Source: Escarpia spicata
Lineage: Eukaryota > Annelida > Polychaeta > Sabellida > Siboglinidae
DNA length: 64,000 nt
Direction of reading: 5' to 3'
Assembly (NCBI GenBank): GCA_963995525.1
Contig: OZ023206.1
Coordinates: forward strand, 45,291,218 to 45,355,217
In this document: in pieces, positions 1-12,044 of the stretch
How the letters are laid out: every line of letters starts with the position of its first letter
Position numbering within the stretch: position 1 is the stretch's first letter
The notes under the pieces: model-generated
What the model saw: only the letters and a program-made list of their open reading frames with translations
What the model was told of the DNA's origin: nothing
Database searches by the model: none
Position numbers and translations under genes: made by a program

Positions 1-25
1 TCTCAAAGCAGATGCGGAACAATTC

Positions 26-819
26 ATGGATGCACCACGGAAGTGTAGTGTGCACATCAAAGACAAGTTGAAGAAGGAGATCGACCAACTACTATCGCAA
101 AAAGTCATACGCAAAGTAGACGAACATACGCACTGGTGTTCCAGCCTAGCGTTCTCAACGAAGAAAGACGGATCTATTCGAATATGTCTTGATCCAAAGA
201 GACTGAATGACACCTTGATGAGGTGTCCCCACAAGATCCCAACAGGAGAAGAACTGAATCCAGAGTTCTCAAACCGTACTGTCTTCAGTAAGCTTGATAC
301 AAAAGCAGGTTACTGGGCAGTACACCTCGATGAGAAGTCACAATTGCTGATCACATGTCGCACTCCATTTGGGAGGTATTGCTGGATGCGACTTCCCTTT
401 GGACTAAGCACATCACAAAACATCTTCCAGGCAAGGATGGATGAGATTCTTGAGAGATTGACAGGCGTCGTGAGCATCGCTGACAATGTGTGTGCGCATG
501 GCAAGAATGCTGCAGAGCATGATGCCAATCTGATCTGTATGATGCAGGGAGCAGCTGAACGAGGGCTTGTCTTCAACAGCGACAAGTGCGTCATCAGGAG
601 AGACTCAATATCTTTCTATGGCAACACATACACAGAACATGGCATCAATCCCAAGACATTCGACAGATGCCAACGCCTGAGACAAAGGAAGACCTACAGA
701 AGTTACTCGGCATGATGAATTATCTGTCACAATACATCCCACACTTTGCTGCAAGGTCACGCGCGCTTTGTGGACTGCTGAGTAAAGACGCGGTGTGGAC
801 GTGGGGCAGCAGGTACTAG
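26..819 (+). pseudogene. Ty3/gypsy reverse transcriptase (broken)
   Basis: Residues about 1-215 hold the RT fingers and palm: the template-grip segment FSKLDTKAGYWAVHLDE, the RTPFGRYCWMRLPFGLS segment, and the catalytic strand. The catalytic motif reads IADNV where a family member would have an (I/Y)xDD core, so the second metal-binding aspartate is replaced by asparagine. A frameshift near 660-690 moves the thumb and connection (KLLGMMNYLSQYIPHFAA) into another frame, which ends at a TAG at 817-819 just before RNase H. The product would copy RNA to DNA in the retrotransposon particle; this copy cannot. Confidence 0.85.
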
Positions 820-846
820 CGGCAGGTAGACGATCTTCGCGAAGCT

Positions 847-1290
847 GTGTCTGAGAACGCATGCTTCAAGTACTATGACATGACTGGCGATCTGATACTC
901 GAAGTAGAAGCTTCACAAAAAGGACTTGGTACCGTGCTGATCCAAGATGGCAGACCGGTTGCTTTCGGTTCCAAAACACTGACTGAATGTCAATCACGGT
1001 ACAGCAACATTGAACGTGAAACGCTTGCTGTTGTGTACGGAATCCAAAGGTTTCACACTTATGTGTACGGCATGTCATTCACTGTGGTAACAAACCATAA
1101 GCCACTCGTGACGATCTGTGCTAAACCGTTGCATGCAGCACCACCGAGACTACAGCGAATGATGGTGAAGGTACAAGGGTACAACTTCGACATCGTGTAC
1201 CGGCCAGGCGAACAAATGGTTATTGCCAACACGTTGAGCAGTTTGCCAAATCAAGAGAACAACCAAAACATCGAACTAGACGAACGAGTC
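847..1290 (+). pseudogene. Ty3/gypsy RNase H domain (broken)
   Basis: Reads LILEVEASQKGLGTVL, then FGSKTLTECQSRYSNIERE, then TNHKPL and the tail VYRPGEQMVIANTLSSLP. The RNase H fold of this clade normally has D at the first (V-D-A-S) and at T-D-H-K-P-L; here these are E and N, so two of the acidic catalytic positions are altered. It is in the same frame as the preceding RT end after the 817-819 stop, and continues without interruption into the integrase. Confidence 0.85.
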
Positions 1291-1499
1291 GATGGGGTCG
1301 AACTGGAAGCGGATGACACAAGCCAAGTTCTCATCGGGTTAATAAATTTCCCGGTAGCAAAGCGTGCGATGCTACGAAACGATACGACAAAAGACCCTAC
1401 ACTGAACAGATTGAAGGATGTTATACATCATGGATGGCCTGAGCACATCAAGGAACTCCCAACCGACCTGAGGCCATACTGGTCATTCAGGGACCAGCT

Positions 1500-2275
1500 C
1501 GCCATCGAGGCAGGCGTGGTGTTGAAGGGACGACAGATCGTCATTCCTAGCTGCATGCAAAGCGACATACTTGCGCAGTTACATGACGGTCATCAAGGCA
1601 TCGAGAAAACAAGACGACTAGCCTGTGACTGTGTCTATTGGCTAGACATCAATAAATATGTCGACCAAGTATGCAGAGCATGCCAGACGTGTCAAGAGCT
1701 TCAAGTCTCAAACGTAAGCGAACCACTCATCGCGCATGAAACGCCTTCACGTCCGTGGCAATTCATTGCTTCCGACCTGTTCGAAATTGACAACCGACAC
1801 TATCTTCTGATCACAGACCGATACACCAAATATCCGCTGTCGACGAGCTACGTGCTCCAGTGACAAGCAAAGCTATCGCAGATCGACTGAAGTCATACTT
1901 TGCGCTATTCGGAAGCCCAGACGAGGTGGTGACCGACAACGGCCTGCAATAAGCTGAACAGCCATTCAAGAAGTTCACTGAAGACTGGGATATCCAACAC
2001 GTGACGAGTTCTCCACATTATGCTCGCAGTAAAGGCTTCATTGAGAGAAGTGTGCGGCATCTCAAGGCGATCATCAAGAAGACTCAAAAAGAACGGTGAT
2101 GACGTACAGCTCGCGTTGCTCAGTCTTCGAGCCACACCTGTAGAGACAAACTTACCTTCTCCAGGCGAGATGATGTTCGGCAGACGAATGACGACACTCC
2201 TTCCAAGCCGCAGTGAACCGCAGAGTACGATGACCTCTTGTTCGACGGCGTCGATGTTACCGTGTTTATAATAAA
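1500..2275 (+). pseudogene. Ty3/gypsy integrase (broken)
   Basis: The N-terminal zinc-binding module is visible as HDGHQGIEKTRR then CRACQTC (HHCC). The catalytic core shows the first aspartate in ASDLFE, the second in VVTDNG and the glutamate in GFIERSV, that is, the D,D-35-E triad is preserved in three separate reading frames. A stop sits just after VVTDNGLQ (1950-1952) and the frame shifts near 2095 into LALLSLRATPVETNLPSP, the usual end of the core. It would insert the cDNA into host DNA. Confidence 0.85.
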
Positions 2276-2289
2276 TAAATACCATACAT

Positions 2290-3120
2290 ACACATCGAAT
2301 TGGGTTGGAATTCGTACTTGTGAAACAACTTACGTTATGTGTAACAAATGAACTGTTAATGTTATTTGTCTAGGCTATGGTAACTAACACTTATGTTCTT
2401 CATTTAATGTTTTTGCCATACTATCATAAACATCGACAATTATTATTTGCAAAGCCTAAGTTCTAAATGCTTATTTGACCTAAATCCGTGTTATACGTAA
2501 CAGTTGTTTACATAATTATATATAATGTTATTATATTTTGCTGTACAACTACACGTTTAAAACGACAAAATATACACATACCATACTTGAATAATGACCA
2601 CATTTCAAGTTGTTTTAGATAGTTTACTTCACATTTGCTTGTTGCATCTTGTAAGTACTACTATGTTAAGCTGCACTACACTAGTCACCCTGCTTGCCGT
2701 CATGCTGGGTTTGAGCTCATGAGGCAAACACACAGTTACGTTATAAGTCTTCCGTCCTGCACCCGTCTTGATGCAATAACCATCTCAGTCAGCTGCTCTA
2801 TGGCTATATTTTAGTACATCTTATATTCCACTCTCAAAAGTACCGTGCTTCATTGCTTCGGGATAATTGGTATAGTTTGTCTAATTTTGATTTGGAAAAC
2901 ATTGTTTTATTATACGGTAAAACCATTTTATTAGAAATATACAAACGATGTATTGTTTGTTAGTTTATTCTTCTAGTTAACTTTTGTCTTATTCCTGCCC
3001 TTGGATAGCAAAGCCATTGGCATTACAAATGTGTACTATCATGACATCGATAAAGCCTTGGACTCCAGATAGCACACCTACAGCGGGCCGACAGCGGGCC
3101 GAGAGCGTTAAGACAAATTT
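2290..3120. other. AT-rich stretch, nothing recognised
   Basis: No open frame of note, no clear repeat unit and no LTR end could be seen between the gypsy relic and the next LINE. A short duplicated GCGGGCCGA motif occurs near 3083-3103. Confidence 0.5.
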
Positions 3121-3123
3121 CAA

Positions 3124-4487
3124 ATGAACGGGAAAAAATGCATATTGATGGCATATTTTAATGTTGACTTACTCAAGACAGACACAAACAGTCAAACATC
3201 CAACTTTGAACATAACATGTTTGCTACTGCATTCTACCCAACAATTAATAAACCAACTAGAGTCACACAACAAACAGCCGCACTCATACGTAATATTATA
3301 ACCAACATTCAGGAATGTTCCATTACATCCGGAATTTTACATAATGACATATCAGACCACTTTCCAGTATTTAATTTGTATAATATCGGAATAAGATCAC
3401 ACACAAAAATACACTATTTACAAACGTATGAGTAAATCAGAAAATATTAAGAAATTAAATACGCAGTTACACAATACATATTGGGAAGAGGTGTACAAGG
3501 ATCCACATCCTTGCACTGCGCATGATGTCTTCCTCCAAATATTTGACACCAAAATTAAGGAATGTTTACCTCTAAAAAAATTAGCGTAAAAATATACAAA
3601 AACGAGTGGCTCTCTAATGGAGTATTGATGTCATGCAGTAAAAACTAACTTTTATAAAACATTTAAGAAAACCCTACTACGAAAAATGAAGTTAACTATA
3701 AAAGTTATAAAAATAAACTGACACATATCAGGCAGTCAAATAAAAACTATTCTAAAGAAAAATTTGACCTATATAAAAACATTGCAAAATCATGGAGAAC
3801 CATAAATTAAGTTTTAAAATCAAAAGACAAAAAACCTATGGTAAACGATAAATTTATTACTTCTGATGGTACACTCGGTAAAAAACCAAAAAGAAAATTC
3901 AGGAACGGTTCAATAACTACTTTACAAACATTGGCCACTGCCTTAATGCTAAACTACCGAAAACAGGAAATGACCCAACACAATATATACAGAATAATAC
4001 TGCTAACTTTTTGGTACGCCCATTGATCCTGTTGAAATAACTAATATTGTAAGATCACTAAATTCATCCAAAACAAGTGGCGTTGATAACATTAATCCGT
4101 ATATTGCGCAACATGTTATACCACACATTGCAGTCTGGCATTGTTCCAGACAAATGTACAATAACAAAATACCACGGTATAAAAATGAAAACCCTGAGCT
4201 GTTCAAAAATTACAAACTAATTTCAATCCTCCCATGCTTCTCAAAAATACTTAAACGCCTAATATGCTGTACAGTTTTTTTAAACAAACATAATATAATA
4301 TATAAAAAGCAATGTGGATTTAGGAAAAAAATATTCTACAGATATGACACCAATTTACTTAGTTTATAAAGTATAATGTAACATTGGCGACAAAACATAC
4401 ACTATAGGTGTATTCCTGGACCTCTCTAAGGGATTCGTCACGATAGGCCATAATATCTTAATACAGAAACGTCAATGCTATGGTGAA
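3124..4487 (+). pseudogene. Non-LTR retrotransposon relic (endonuclease end to RT start)
   Basis: Translation in shifting frames gives, in order, the end of an APE-type endonuclease (AYFNVDLLKTDT, NKPTRVTQQT, HNDISDHFPVF at 3150-3400), the linker to RT (ENIKKLNTQLHNTYWEEVY near 3440-3490; KFITSDGTLGKKPK at 3848), the RT motif region (KNYKLISILPCFSKILKRL at 4211-4265; KKQCGFRKK) and finally FLDLSKG near 4412. It is truncated at both ends and has many stops. The same LINE family occurs on the minus strand at 10.5-12.0 kb and 41.9-43.6 kb. The 3' break coincides with a hAT-like terminus at 4493. Confidence 0.75.
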
Positions 4488-4492
4488 AGACA

Positions 4493-4560
4493 GGGATCGG
4501 CAACCTTTTTAATGGAGGGCCAAATAAGTGAATCATATTTTTTTATTAATATGTGTTATC
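4493..4560 (+). repeat. hAT-like terminal sequence (one end only)
   Basis: CAGGGATCGGCAACC followed by a T-run and GGAGGGCCAAAT resembles the terminal inverted repeat and subterminal sequence of hAT elements (CAGGGGTCGGCAACC type). It abuts the broken end of the LINE, as an insertion would. The matching opposite terminus was not found. Confidence 0.4.
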
Positions 4561-7430
4561 ACTTATCACCCCCCAATCTTCGTGGAAACTGGTAAGTTAT
4601 GTTATGGCGCGTATATATACACTGGCATTCTAGCTCATATACGTTGAAGCTGAACCTACACATGTTAGTTGTGTATAAACTAAGAGTTGCAATTATGATG
4701 TAACATCAAATGTTATTTTGTTAAACTGTCAAATGTTAATTTTGAATTTTTTACTACTGCTGAAAATACACATTATTCAAGGTCTTTTTACGAAGTTAAT
4801 TTAATGGAATTATTATTTGTCAACAATGAATAATGCTGATTCAGTGATTGTGTTGCAGCTGCACCAATATACTCGGGGTATCGCCTGGTTACTTATCTAC
4901 TAATATCACATATATAGTTTTAAAAGACGCAACCGATGGAGTTGAGCCATGTGTAAATCTAAACACAAGTATCATTATGTTAGATCCGTCGTTTGCGCTG
5001 CATAATCCAGCGCACCCGCAGATTGCGCAGATCCAGTAAGTGCGCCCAACATTTTGATGGAACACAAATTCGAATACAACTGTCACGCTTCGTCAGAGAA
5101 TGAGCATGAATTTGTCAACGACAAGAGGAAGGGATATAATCAATTAAGAACTACGATGTTGTCGGTAATCAGGTAAAAGTTACCAGACGAAAACAACAGT
5201 CAACACTAAATATACCTTGAAATCACGAATACATGTCCACTGTGTGTCCAGGGTGCACCTAATAAAATGTAATGTTATTAGACAAAATCATAACATTTAG
5301 GCTCCATTCCAAACATCGTTGCTCGGTGCGCCACTGTGATCTAAAAAAGTTATTTAATGTTAGTTTTAAAAACATTATCCATCGTTGACAAATTAAGGCC
5401 ATATTTACGTAAAAGATGCTGTTTTTTAACAATACATCACTCGCACTGTTAAGGTACATTGGAGTTTGCGCGTTTTACTCACGTCCTTGACATTGCCAAG
5501 ACTTCCTTATATGGCTAAACACGACCGGATTGCTATTCACGGCCGTATTTATGACTTGTGCACACGAAATGGAAACATAAGTTAAAACTACCCAATCATT
5601 TCAAATAATTTCGATTGTTTTGTTCCTCACGTTTCAGACTAATTTCACGAAAAGTGAACGTATCAAGTATTCACTATTGATATACTGGTTCATTTGTGCG
5701 TATGCTTTACTTCGTTTTAGTGAAATTAATAAGAAACGAACTATTTCGAATTGGGTTTCGAATCGATACATTCGAAACTAGCAACACTTACTAGAACTTG
5801 GACATGCATCTGGAAGTGGAAATTTCATATAATCATATCGTGTTCGCGAATTTGGGCGAGACTGACCTCTGACCCTCAGGATTGGTGCCTCGATCAAGCC
5901 ATTCTTGTTTTTATACAACACGTTCTTATTTTACTGCATTTACGCCGGCGATGGGATGTCCCCGGAAATATATGCACTGACTCAGTGAAAACAGGGGCAA
6001 CTTATGCAGACAATGACAATATTCGCGTCAGACGGTTTCTTTGGGAAAAACCAGTATGGATTTTTTTATTTTGTGGAACGACACAAAAGTCTAAATCTAA
6101 CTAAGAACTTTGAAAGTGCTGGAGTAAGAACAGACGCTGCGTTTGCAAAACTTCTTCCAGACAGGTTAGTTATTTTGAATTATTCAGCTATAATCACGTA
6201 TATTTAGGCGTATACATATTAATGTTGCGTGTACTAAATTGATTTGGTTGTTTACCTTTTAGTCATAGCCAATGGCAATGGCGGCATTGGCGGCCTGGCT
6301 CGGCCCTGTTGTTTACTATAGACTGGTATCAGCTACCAATACGACGCTATGGCATATACCTATGTTAATGATACTATGACTATATTATGTCTATGTCGTA
6401 TATGGTAGTAGACTAGTAGCCTAAGTAGGCTTGGTATAATAGTAACAGTCTAAATGCATTATAAATGATCCGTAACGATTATAATTATTGAACTAATAAT
6501 CATACATTGAACAAACACAATATGTACATAATTTAGTAATAACAGTAATGCAATTTACCTAAACTATTACTTTTATTAAAAAAAATTACTATTATTGGAC
6601 ATTTCAAAACTTAATTTGAAATCAATTATATGTAGTCTTTGTATTTAATTATTTAAAAGGAAAAAAATTATTTAAAAGGAAAAACATATTCCGGTAGTTT
6701 CACCAGGTTTTTTTATTTGCCTTTTTATTTGACTTTTATAATGGGCCTATGCGACCTTGCCCCCCAGACCGTGGTTTGAAATGTGACCCAGTTTAAGTGA
6801 TAATAGTAATAAGTTGTGGCGACGCAGCGGCAACAATGTTTCAACAGCACAACCCCCTCCCCCGATATCACCAATCTAGCTGCGAGACAGCGGGGCGGCT
6901 GAAGTTATGGCTGCTCATTTGCGACAAAATTTAGACTACACCATTTGGTTCGGCCGGCAGTGGAGGTTTTTGTGCCCCCCCCCAGACGCGATTTCTGGAT
7001 CCACCCCTGGATGTGATAGTCTTGTTTGTCTGCATGAGGGTATTGCAGTAATGAGTGTCCTCGTTAAATTGCATATTTTTGTTAGAAATGCATGTGAAAT
7101 AAAGTAAAGACAATATAAAGTAAAACATTTTATTGAAACAATTTAATTAGATTGACTACATAATTATGAAAAGAACAATACAATTACGATTCTTTGTTAC
7201 AAAACACACTAGTACATGTGATATAAAATGCTAGTCGTAGTTTATATGTGTATGTTTACAATTCACAAAATTAGTGACTAAACAGTAAACATTTATGAAT
7301 ATTTAACAACAATTGTTAATATCACATTTCCATAAAATGTAAACAAATAAGAAAAAATTACTTAGGAATATGTTTAGTTGAACAAATGTAATATTTACAT
7401 GTTAATATACCAGCTATTCGTGTTTAACTT
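4560..7430. other. AT-rich sequence without a firm gene
   Basis: No convincing coding region. Short frames occur at 4848-5039 and 5751-6207. The latter contains SVKTGATYADNDNIRV followed in another frame by LNLTKNFESAGVRTD, a faint echo of a PLAT domain (see findings). A 10-base C run sits at about 6977-6986 beside GGATCCACCCCTGG (7008-7012 region), a motif often seen at DNA-transposon ends on the opposite strand; no partner end was found. Confidence 0.4.
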
Positions 7431-7439
7431 TATCCGTTC

Positions 7440-7700
<261 letters not shown>

Positions 7701-7765
7701 CTGAGTCTGAATATCTGTTTCCAGTGATATCTGGATCAGATATCCTTGAGATAAGCATAACATCC

Positions 7766-8360
7766 TTACAAATTTAGCGTAAAAAACACACACCGAAACA
7801 ATACAAAACAAGTGAGTGTGCACTGCATTGGCCAATTTATTGGGCGCCTGTGGGCAGTGTGCATGGGGTGCTCCAGGTTGTACTGATGGGATGCCCGCTT
7901 GGCCTCGCGCAGCATCTGTGGTGTCACGTCAAAGCAAGCACAGTCACAGTTCATCTCGCATTGCACGGAAGCAGTAATCCTGTCCGCGTGCAAACTTTTG
8001 TTCGCCTCGGTGTGGATCGTGCGAACCATCGAGAACGCTCTCTCGGAGTCTGCGAAGCTGTGTGGCAGATTGAGCAGGGGATGCAACAGGCGAACCACGA
8101 AGGGAAAGCACAGTTGCTGTAGAGCCGTCTTCAACGCTATCACATCAGCCCAGATGGAGTCGCGACGACGTTCCTGACCCCCGACCTCGGTGCTGACGAC
8201 AGGTGGTCCTCGGATTCGTCTTTCAGAGTCTCTCCATCGACATCTGGAGCAAATTTCGCGGCCAGGCGTCATCTCAGTTGCCAAGCATCGCTTGATAACG
8301 TGCGTGGTCTTCGTCCGTTTGCTCTTAAAGGACTTCGCGATCGCACGATCCGGGCATAGT
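7766..8360 (-). pseudogene. hAT-family transposase relic with internal deletion
   Basis: Read from 8360 downwards the frame gives AIAKSFKSKRTKTTHVIKRC, resembling the early catalytic-domain segment of hAT transposases (D-S-x-I-A-K-x-F..R-T-K-T-T). After about 45 residues it passes directly to LLNLPHSFADSERAFSMVRT and the helix ending SLHADRITASVQCEMN, which is the C-terminal hAT dimerisation domain (normally several hundred residues later). The RNase H-like core is therefore missing. Upstream (8361-8640) the same strand is broken by stops. No 8-bp target duplication was identified. Confidence 0.75.
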
Positions 8361-9110
8361 CGAGCAACAATTCAATGAACATCACCTCAAATTTCGTGGT
8401 CGAAACAGGAGTGCCCGCCCACGCCTTGAAAACAAGATGTAATCGGTGCGTGTTTTCGTGGTGCGGACTTCAGTTGCCTGGTATGCAATATTGACTTGTT
8501 ATGCCTGCGAAAGCTCATGTACTCCCGATGCCGCGACCTTTATGAATTACGTCGCGCAAATACATTGTACACCAGGCGTGACGCTCGTCAAGCTTCGACT
8601 TGGTTATTATGCCGTCGAATAGCTGGATCCATTCTGGCTGGAATACAGCCGCATAATTGTTCCGCTTCTTTGCTTGTGGAGCATCCATAATTTTCTACCG
8701 CAGTGGAATGTATGTGGACAGGTTCCAAGAAATGAGACGTAAGCAAGGCGCCTTACGTTGTTACAAAATATGCCACCAGGAGCGCCGCCACCAAAACTAG
8801 TAATGTTCAAGCCCGCACTGCGGCGACAATGACGCTGCGGGGAACAAGCATGGTGCACGTGTGCCAGCGGTGAAGTCTATGAGTCGCATTTAGCGTAATA
8901 GAAATGTTGGTGATGGATAGCGTAGCAACAACTTGGAAGAAATGTTGTGTCTACGGCCAACCGCGCTATATCCGAATCCGCGTTGTATGTTAACGAGGCT
9001 TGTTATAACGAGGGTTGAAATAAAATGAAATTAATAAAATCCGTGAGCATCGTCTCTCATGGCCGTGAGCCTGTGTAAATAGAAAACATTCGAGAGATTC
9101 ACGGATGAAC
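8361..9110. other. Moderately GC-rich filler, probably hAT element remainder
   Basis: Higher GC than its surroundings, with short open frames on both strands and no recognised protein. By position it is likely the 5' part of the hAT relic, read on the minus strand. Confidence 0.35.
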
Positions 9111-9124
9111 CGTGAGACTTCACA

Positions 9125-9965
9125 TTTCTAAGAGAATGAATGAGTATCAATATCTAGGCATTTTTTGGATAATAAATTCACCTTTGAATCCAACACCAAC
9201 TGCATTGTAGAGAAATGTTATCAGAGAATGTTCCGCATGTCCAGACTGAGATGTTTTGGCTTTGGTGCGAGTCCTGAGACTACGCAGATGTTCTGTCACA
9301 GCTTTATTGAATCTGCATTGTATATTAGTTTGTCTGCTGGTTTGGCACTTTGACTGTGAAGAATAGAGGCAGGTTGAACAATATTGTTAATAAGGGAAAT
9401 AAGGTTGTGTTGTGGGAGTGATACTGACTGGACTGAATCAGCTGTATGAGACGAGAGCTATGAGAAAGGGTATGCAAACCATGAGTGACTTGTGTCGCAT
9501 TCTGTCACAGTAATATGATACACTGCCATCGGGCAGGGGACTTAGAGCTTTCACTGCAAAGAAGGCGAAGACATTGAGTAGTTTTGTTTCTATGTCAGTC
9601 AAGATTATTAATACATCTTAGACATTATTTACAACTGAGCCATTTTATAATTTTAGGGGGTTTATATTTTAGAATGCTGTGCTGAATTTACTTTATGACT
9701 GTGATAAATACTGACTGTGATAACATGGTATTTGTTAAATTGAGATGATTTATTTTATAACTGTATCTTGTTATGCAATGTAAAAATTGCGTATTATGCT
9801 TGTCATACCATTATCAATATATGCGTAAGGGGATGAATGTGTGAAAATATGAGTTATATTTCTTTTACTGTGACTGCCTTTTATATGTTTTATGTACTTT
9901 GTATGTATTAACAGACCACAAGACAAAGTTATCTCCTTTTTGAGATTTTCAATAAAGATCTTGTA
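9125..9965 (+). pseudogene. 3' end of a Rex1/CR1-like LINE
   Basis: EYQYLGIFLDNKFTFESN, then FCHSFIESALYISLSAGL, then (after stops) LPSGRGLRAFTAKKAKTLSS correspond to the RT thumb and C-terminal tail of Rex1-type LINEs (F-x-x-S-F-I-E-S and L-P-S-G-R-R-x-R). Several stops separate the pieces. The 3' untranslated part ends with an AATAAA (about 9951-9956) and an imperfect TTGTA repeat, a plausible 3' terminus near 9980. Confidence 0.65.
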
Positions 9966-9979
9966 TTTGTACTTGTATA

Positions 9980-10520
9980 ATAATTACCTCTCCCAAAATG
10001 TATGGATACCGGTGTTTTTCGTGGAAAGTCCTTTAATTCGTCAATCAAAATAACAAAACGGTGCTATAAACTACTGTAGTGTCACTAGAAAGACTGCACA
10101 CATGTTGTGTGAATCATCAACCTTACAGTTGCTAACCTGGAGTGATAATACATTTGTATTAATTATTTTCTAACATAGGATGAAAGCGATGAAATAAGAA
10201 ACACGTGCTTTTCATCGTAATATGTCATAAATTAATAGACATCCGTCTACTTAGTAAATAAGTATTTTAGGAAAATGTATTTACAACAACAACATTTAGG
10301 AATTATTCATCCCGTTATTTTTAAAAATACAACATTTTCAACATGCAAACAGTAATCATAAGTGTTGGAGGAAAGGGAGTGAACAGAAGTGCAATGCTTA
10401 TATATGGTTCACCCCAACCACTATAGTTGCAATGCCTACACAATGTAATGTCTTGCTAGATTTATGTTAATGTTTTTTCTTAGTTCTAGTACATATATAG
10501 AAGATAGAACTTATATATAT
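9980..10520. other. Nothing recognised
   Basis: AT-rich, no open frame and no clear repeat apart from a TA run near 10512-10520. Confidence 0.5.
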
Positions 10521-10529
10521 AAAACATGC

Positions 10530-12040
10530 CTGTATGGTTCTACTGCTGGTAATGGTTCATTGCAAGGTATTCCATAGATTTACTCCACAAACAGAAATGC
10601 ACATTAATGTTTGTGTGGTACGCACATGATGACTCTGCAAGGTATCTTTCTGTCTCGTACCATGTGTTGAGACATACGGTTTAAACCTTGTTTACAAACT
10701 ATTTGGTGGTTCATAATGATGTGCCTTGTACATTACTTTGTTTACAAACTATTTGGTGGTTCATTATGATGTGCCTTGTACATTACATTGTTTACAAACT
10801 ATTTGGTGGTTCATTATGATGTGTCTTGTACATTACATTGTTTACAAACTATTTGGTGGTTCATTATGATGTGCCTTGTACATTACATTGTTTACAAACT
10901 ATTTGGTGGTTCATTATGATGTGTCTTGTACATTACATTGTTTACAAACTATTTGGTGGTTCATTGTGATGTGCCTTGTACACAATAATCGCTGTCTTAA
11001 ATTTAACTAAGTCTACAAACGTCAAAATGCTCAGTTCCTTAAAGAGGGTGCTGGTATGCTCCAAACGTTTTACATCACAGGTCAGACGAACTACTCGTTT
11101 CTGCAGAACATAATATAATATACACCCAATGTTTGAGGCATAGGTGTTCCCCCATATTTCGCTGCAGTAGCTAATATATGACAAGAACAGGGAACAATAT
11201 AATATATACATTCAATCCTGATTAATGAAACAACTTGCATTGTATATGACCGCTGCCACTTTGGACAGTTTTATGATAATAATACAAAGTACTAAATCGA
11301 CTGACAAAATTTTTATTTGCAGCATCAGTTTCTAACACGTCATCCCACTTTTCTTGCCTCATATTTTCAATAAGCGAACATACATTAACATATTTTACAA
11401 TTCTTACACATATAAAAGTTTCACATTTATGTGTCTCTATTTCATAATTACTTAAAGCAAACATCGGCAAATGATCACTGACGTCATTAATAAATAAACC
11501 AGTTCTAACAAAATAATTTGTTTGATTAGTAAATATGTTGACAATCAGAGTCCACGAGTTTGAGACAATTCGGCTCGATTTATATATTAACGGAAACAAA
11601 CCTAAAACATTCATAAAACCAAAAAAAAAAAGTTTTGTCCGTTGTGTGTTTCTTGTTTTAGTAGATCGATATTAAAATAACCACATACAAAAATAGATTT
11701 ACTTGGCGTAACATCAGTAAAGAAATGTTTTATGTTTTCACAAAATGTGTCAATATCTGACCAAGTGTTCTGTGTTTTTTTATATCCAATTCAACAGTGA
11801 CACATTCAAATATGTCCTCAATCACCTTGCAGTTTACTGCTCGAAGTGTAGAAATGAGTCTTTGGTTAACATGTAATGCCACACACCCCCCTTTCTGTTA
11901 TCACTTACAATGTGAAACACATCTTATCCATTTAGTGGAAAATAATTTGTTGAGATTGGATCAACCCAGGTCTCAGAGATAGCTATTATTTCAAATGATA
12001 GTTTAGTGTCATCAATGAATTCAATTATTTTTGAAAATTA
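10530..12040 (-). pseudogene. Minus-strand LINE relic, RT core deleted
   Basis: On the minus strand from 12040: the start of an APE-type endonuclease (FEIIAISETWVDP at about 12000-11960; VFHIVSDNRKGG), its end (NSWTLI, FINDVSDHLPMFALSNYE at 11560-11450), the linker (RQEKWDDVLETDA), then almost immediately the RT C-terminus (LFLSYISYCSEIWGNTYAS, 11190-11130; HTSTLFKELSILTFVDLVKF), and beyond the tandem array VRTTQTLMCISVCGVNLWN (10640-10575). The entire RT palm is missing at about 11222/11211. Same family as 3.1-4.5 kb and 41.9-43.6 kb. Confidence 0.8.
10691..10980. repeat. 50-bp tandem repeat, 5.8 copies, derived from LINE coding sequence
   Basis: Units start at 10691, 10741, 10791, 10841, 10891 and 10941 and differ by single bases; the variant T at unit position 34 occurs in units 3 and 5. 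Read on the minus strand each unit encodes VYKAHHNEPPNSL, which is the expected next segment of the surrounding LINE ORF. Confidence 0.97.
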
Positions 12041-12044
12041 ATGT

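Larger units (their letters stand above)
1..2275 (+). mobile_element. Degenerate Ty3/gypsy-type LTR retrotransposon, pol region
   Basis: Consecutive reverse transcriptase, RNase H and integrase homologies run in the order RT-RH-IN, the order of Ty3/gypsy pol. The reading frame changes near 660-690 (frame 2 to 1), is stopped at 817-819, changes again at about 1860 and near 2095, and has another stop at 1950-1952. The element enters from the left edge of the window, so protease, gag and the 5' LTR are not visible. No 3' LTR could be recognised after 2275; the following sequence is AT-rich. It is a dead copy. Confidence 0.85.

Noticed and set aside
7005..7020. DNA-transposon terminus (inverse of CCAGGGGTGGATCC)
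   Set aside because: The motif is suggestive, but no partner end or target duplication was found.
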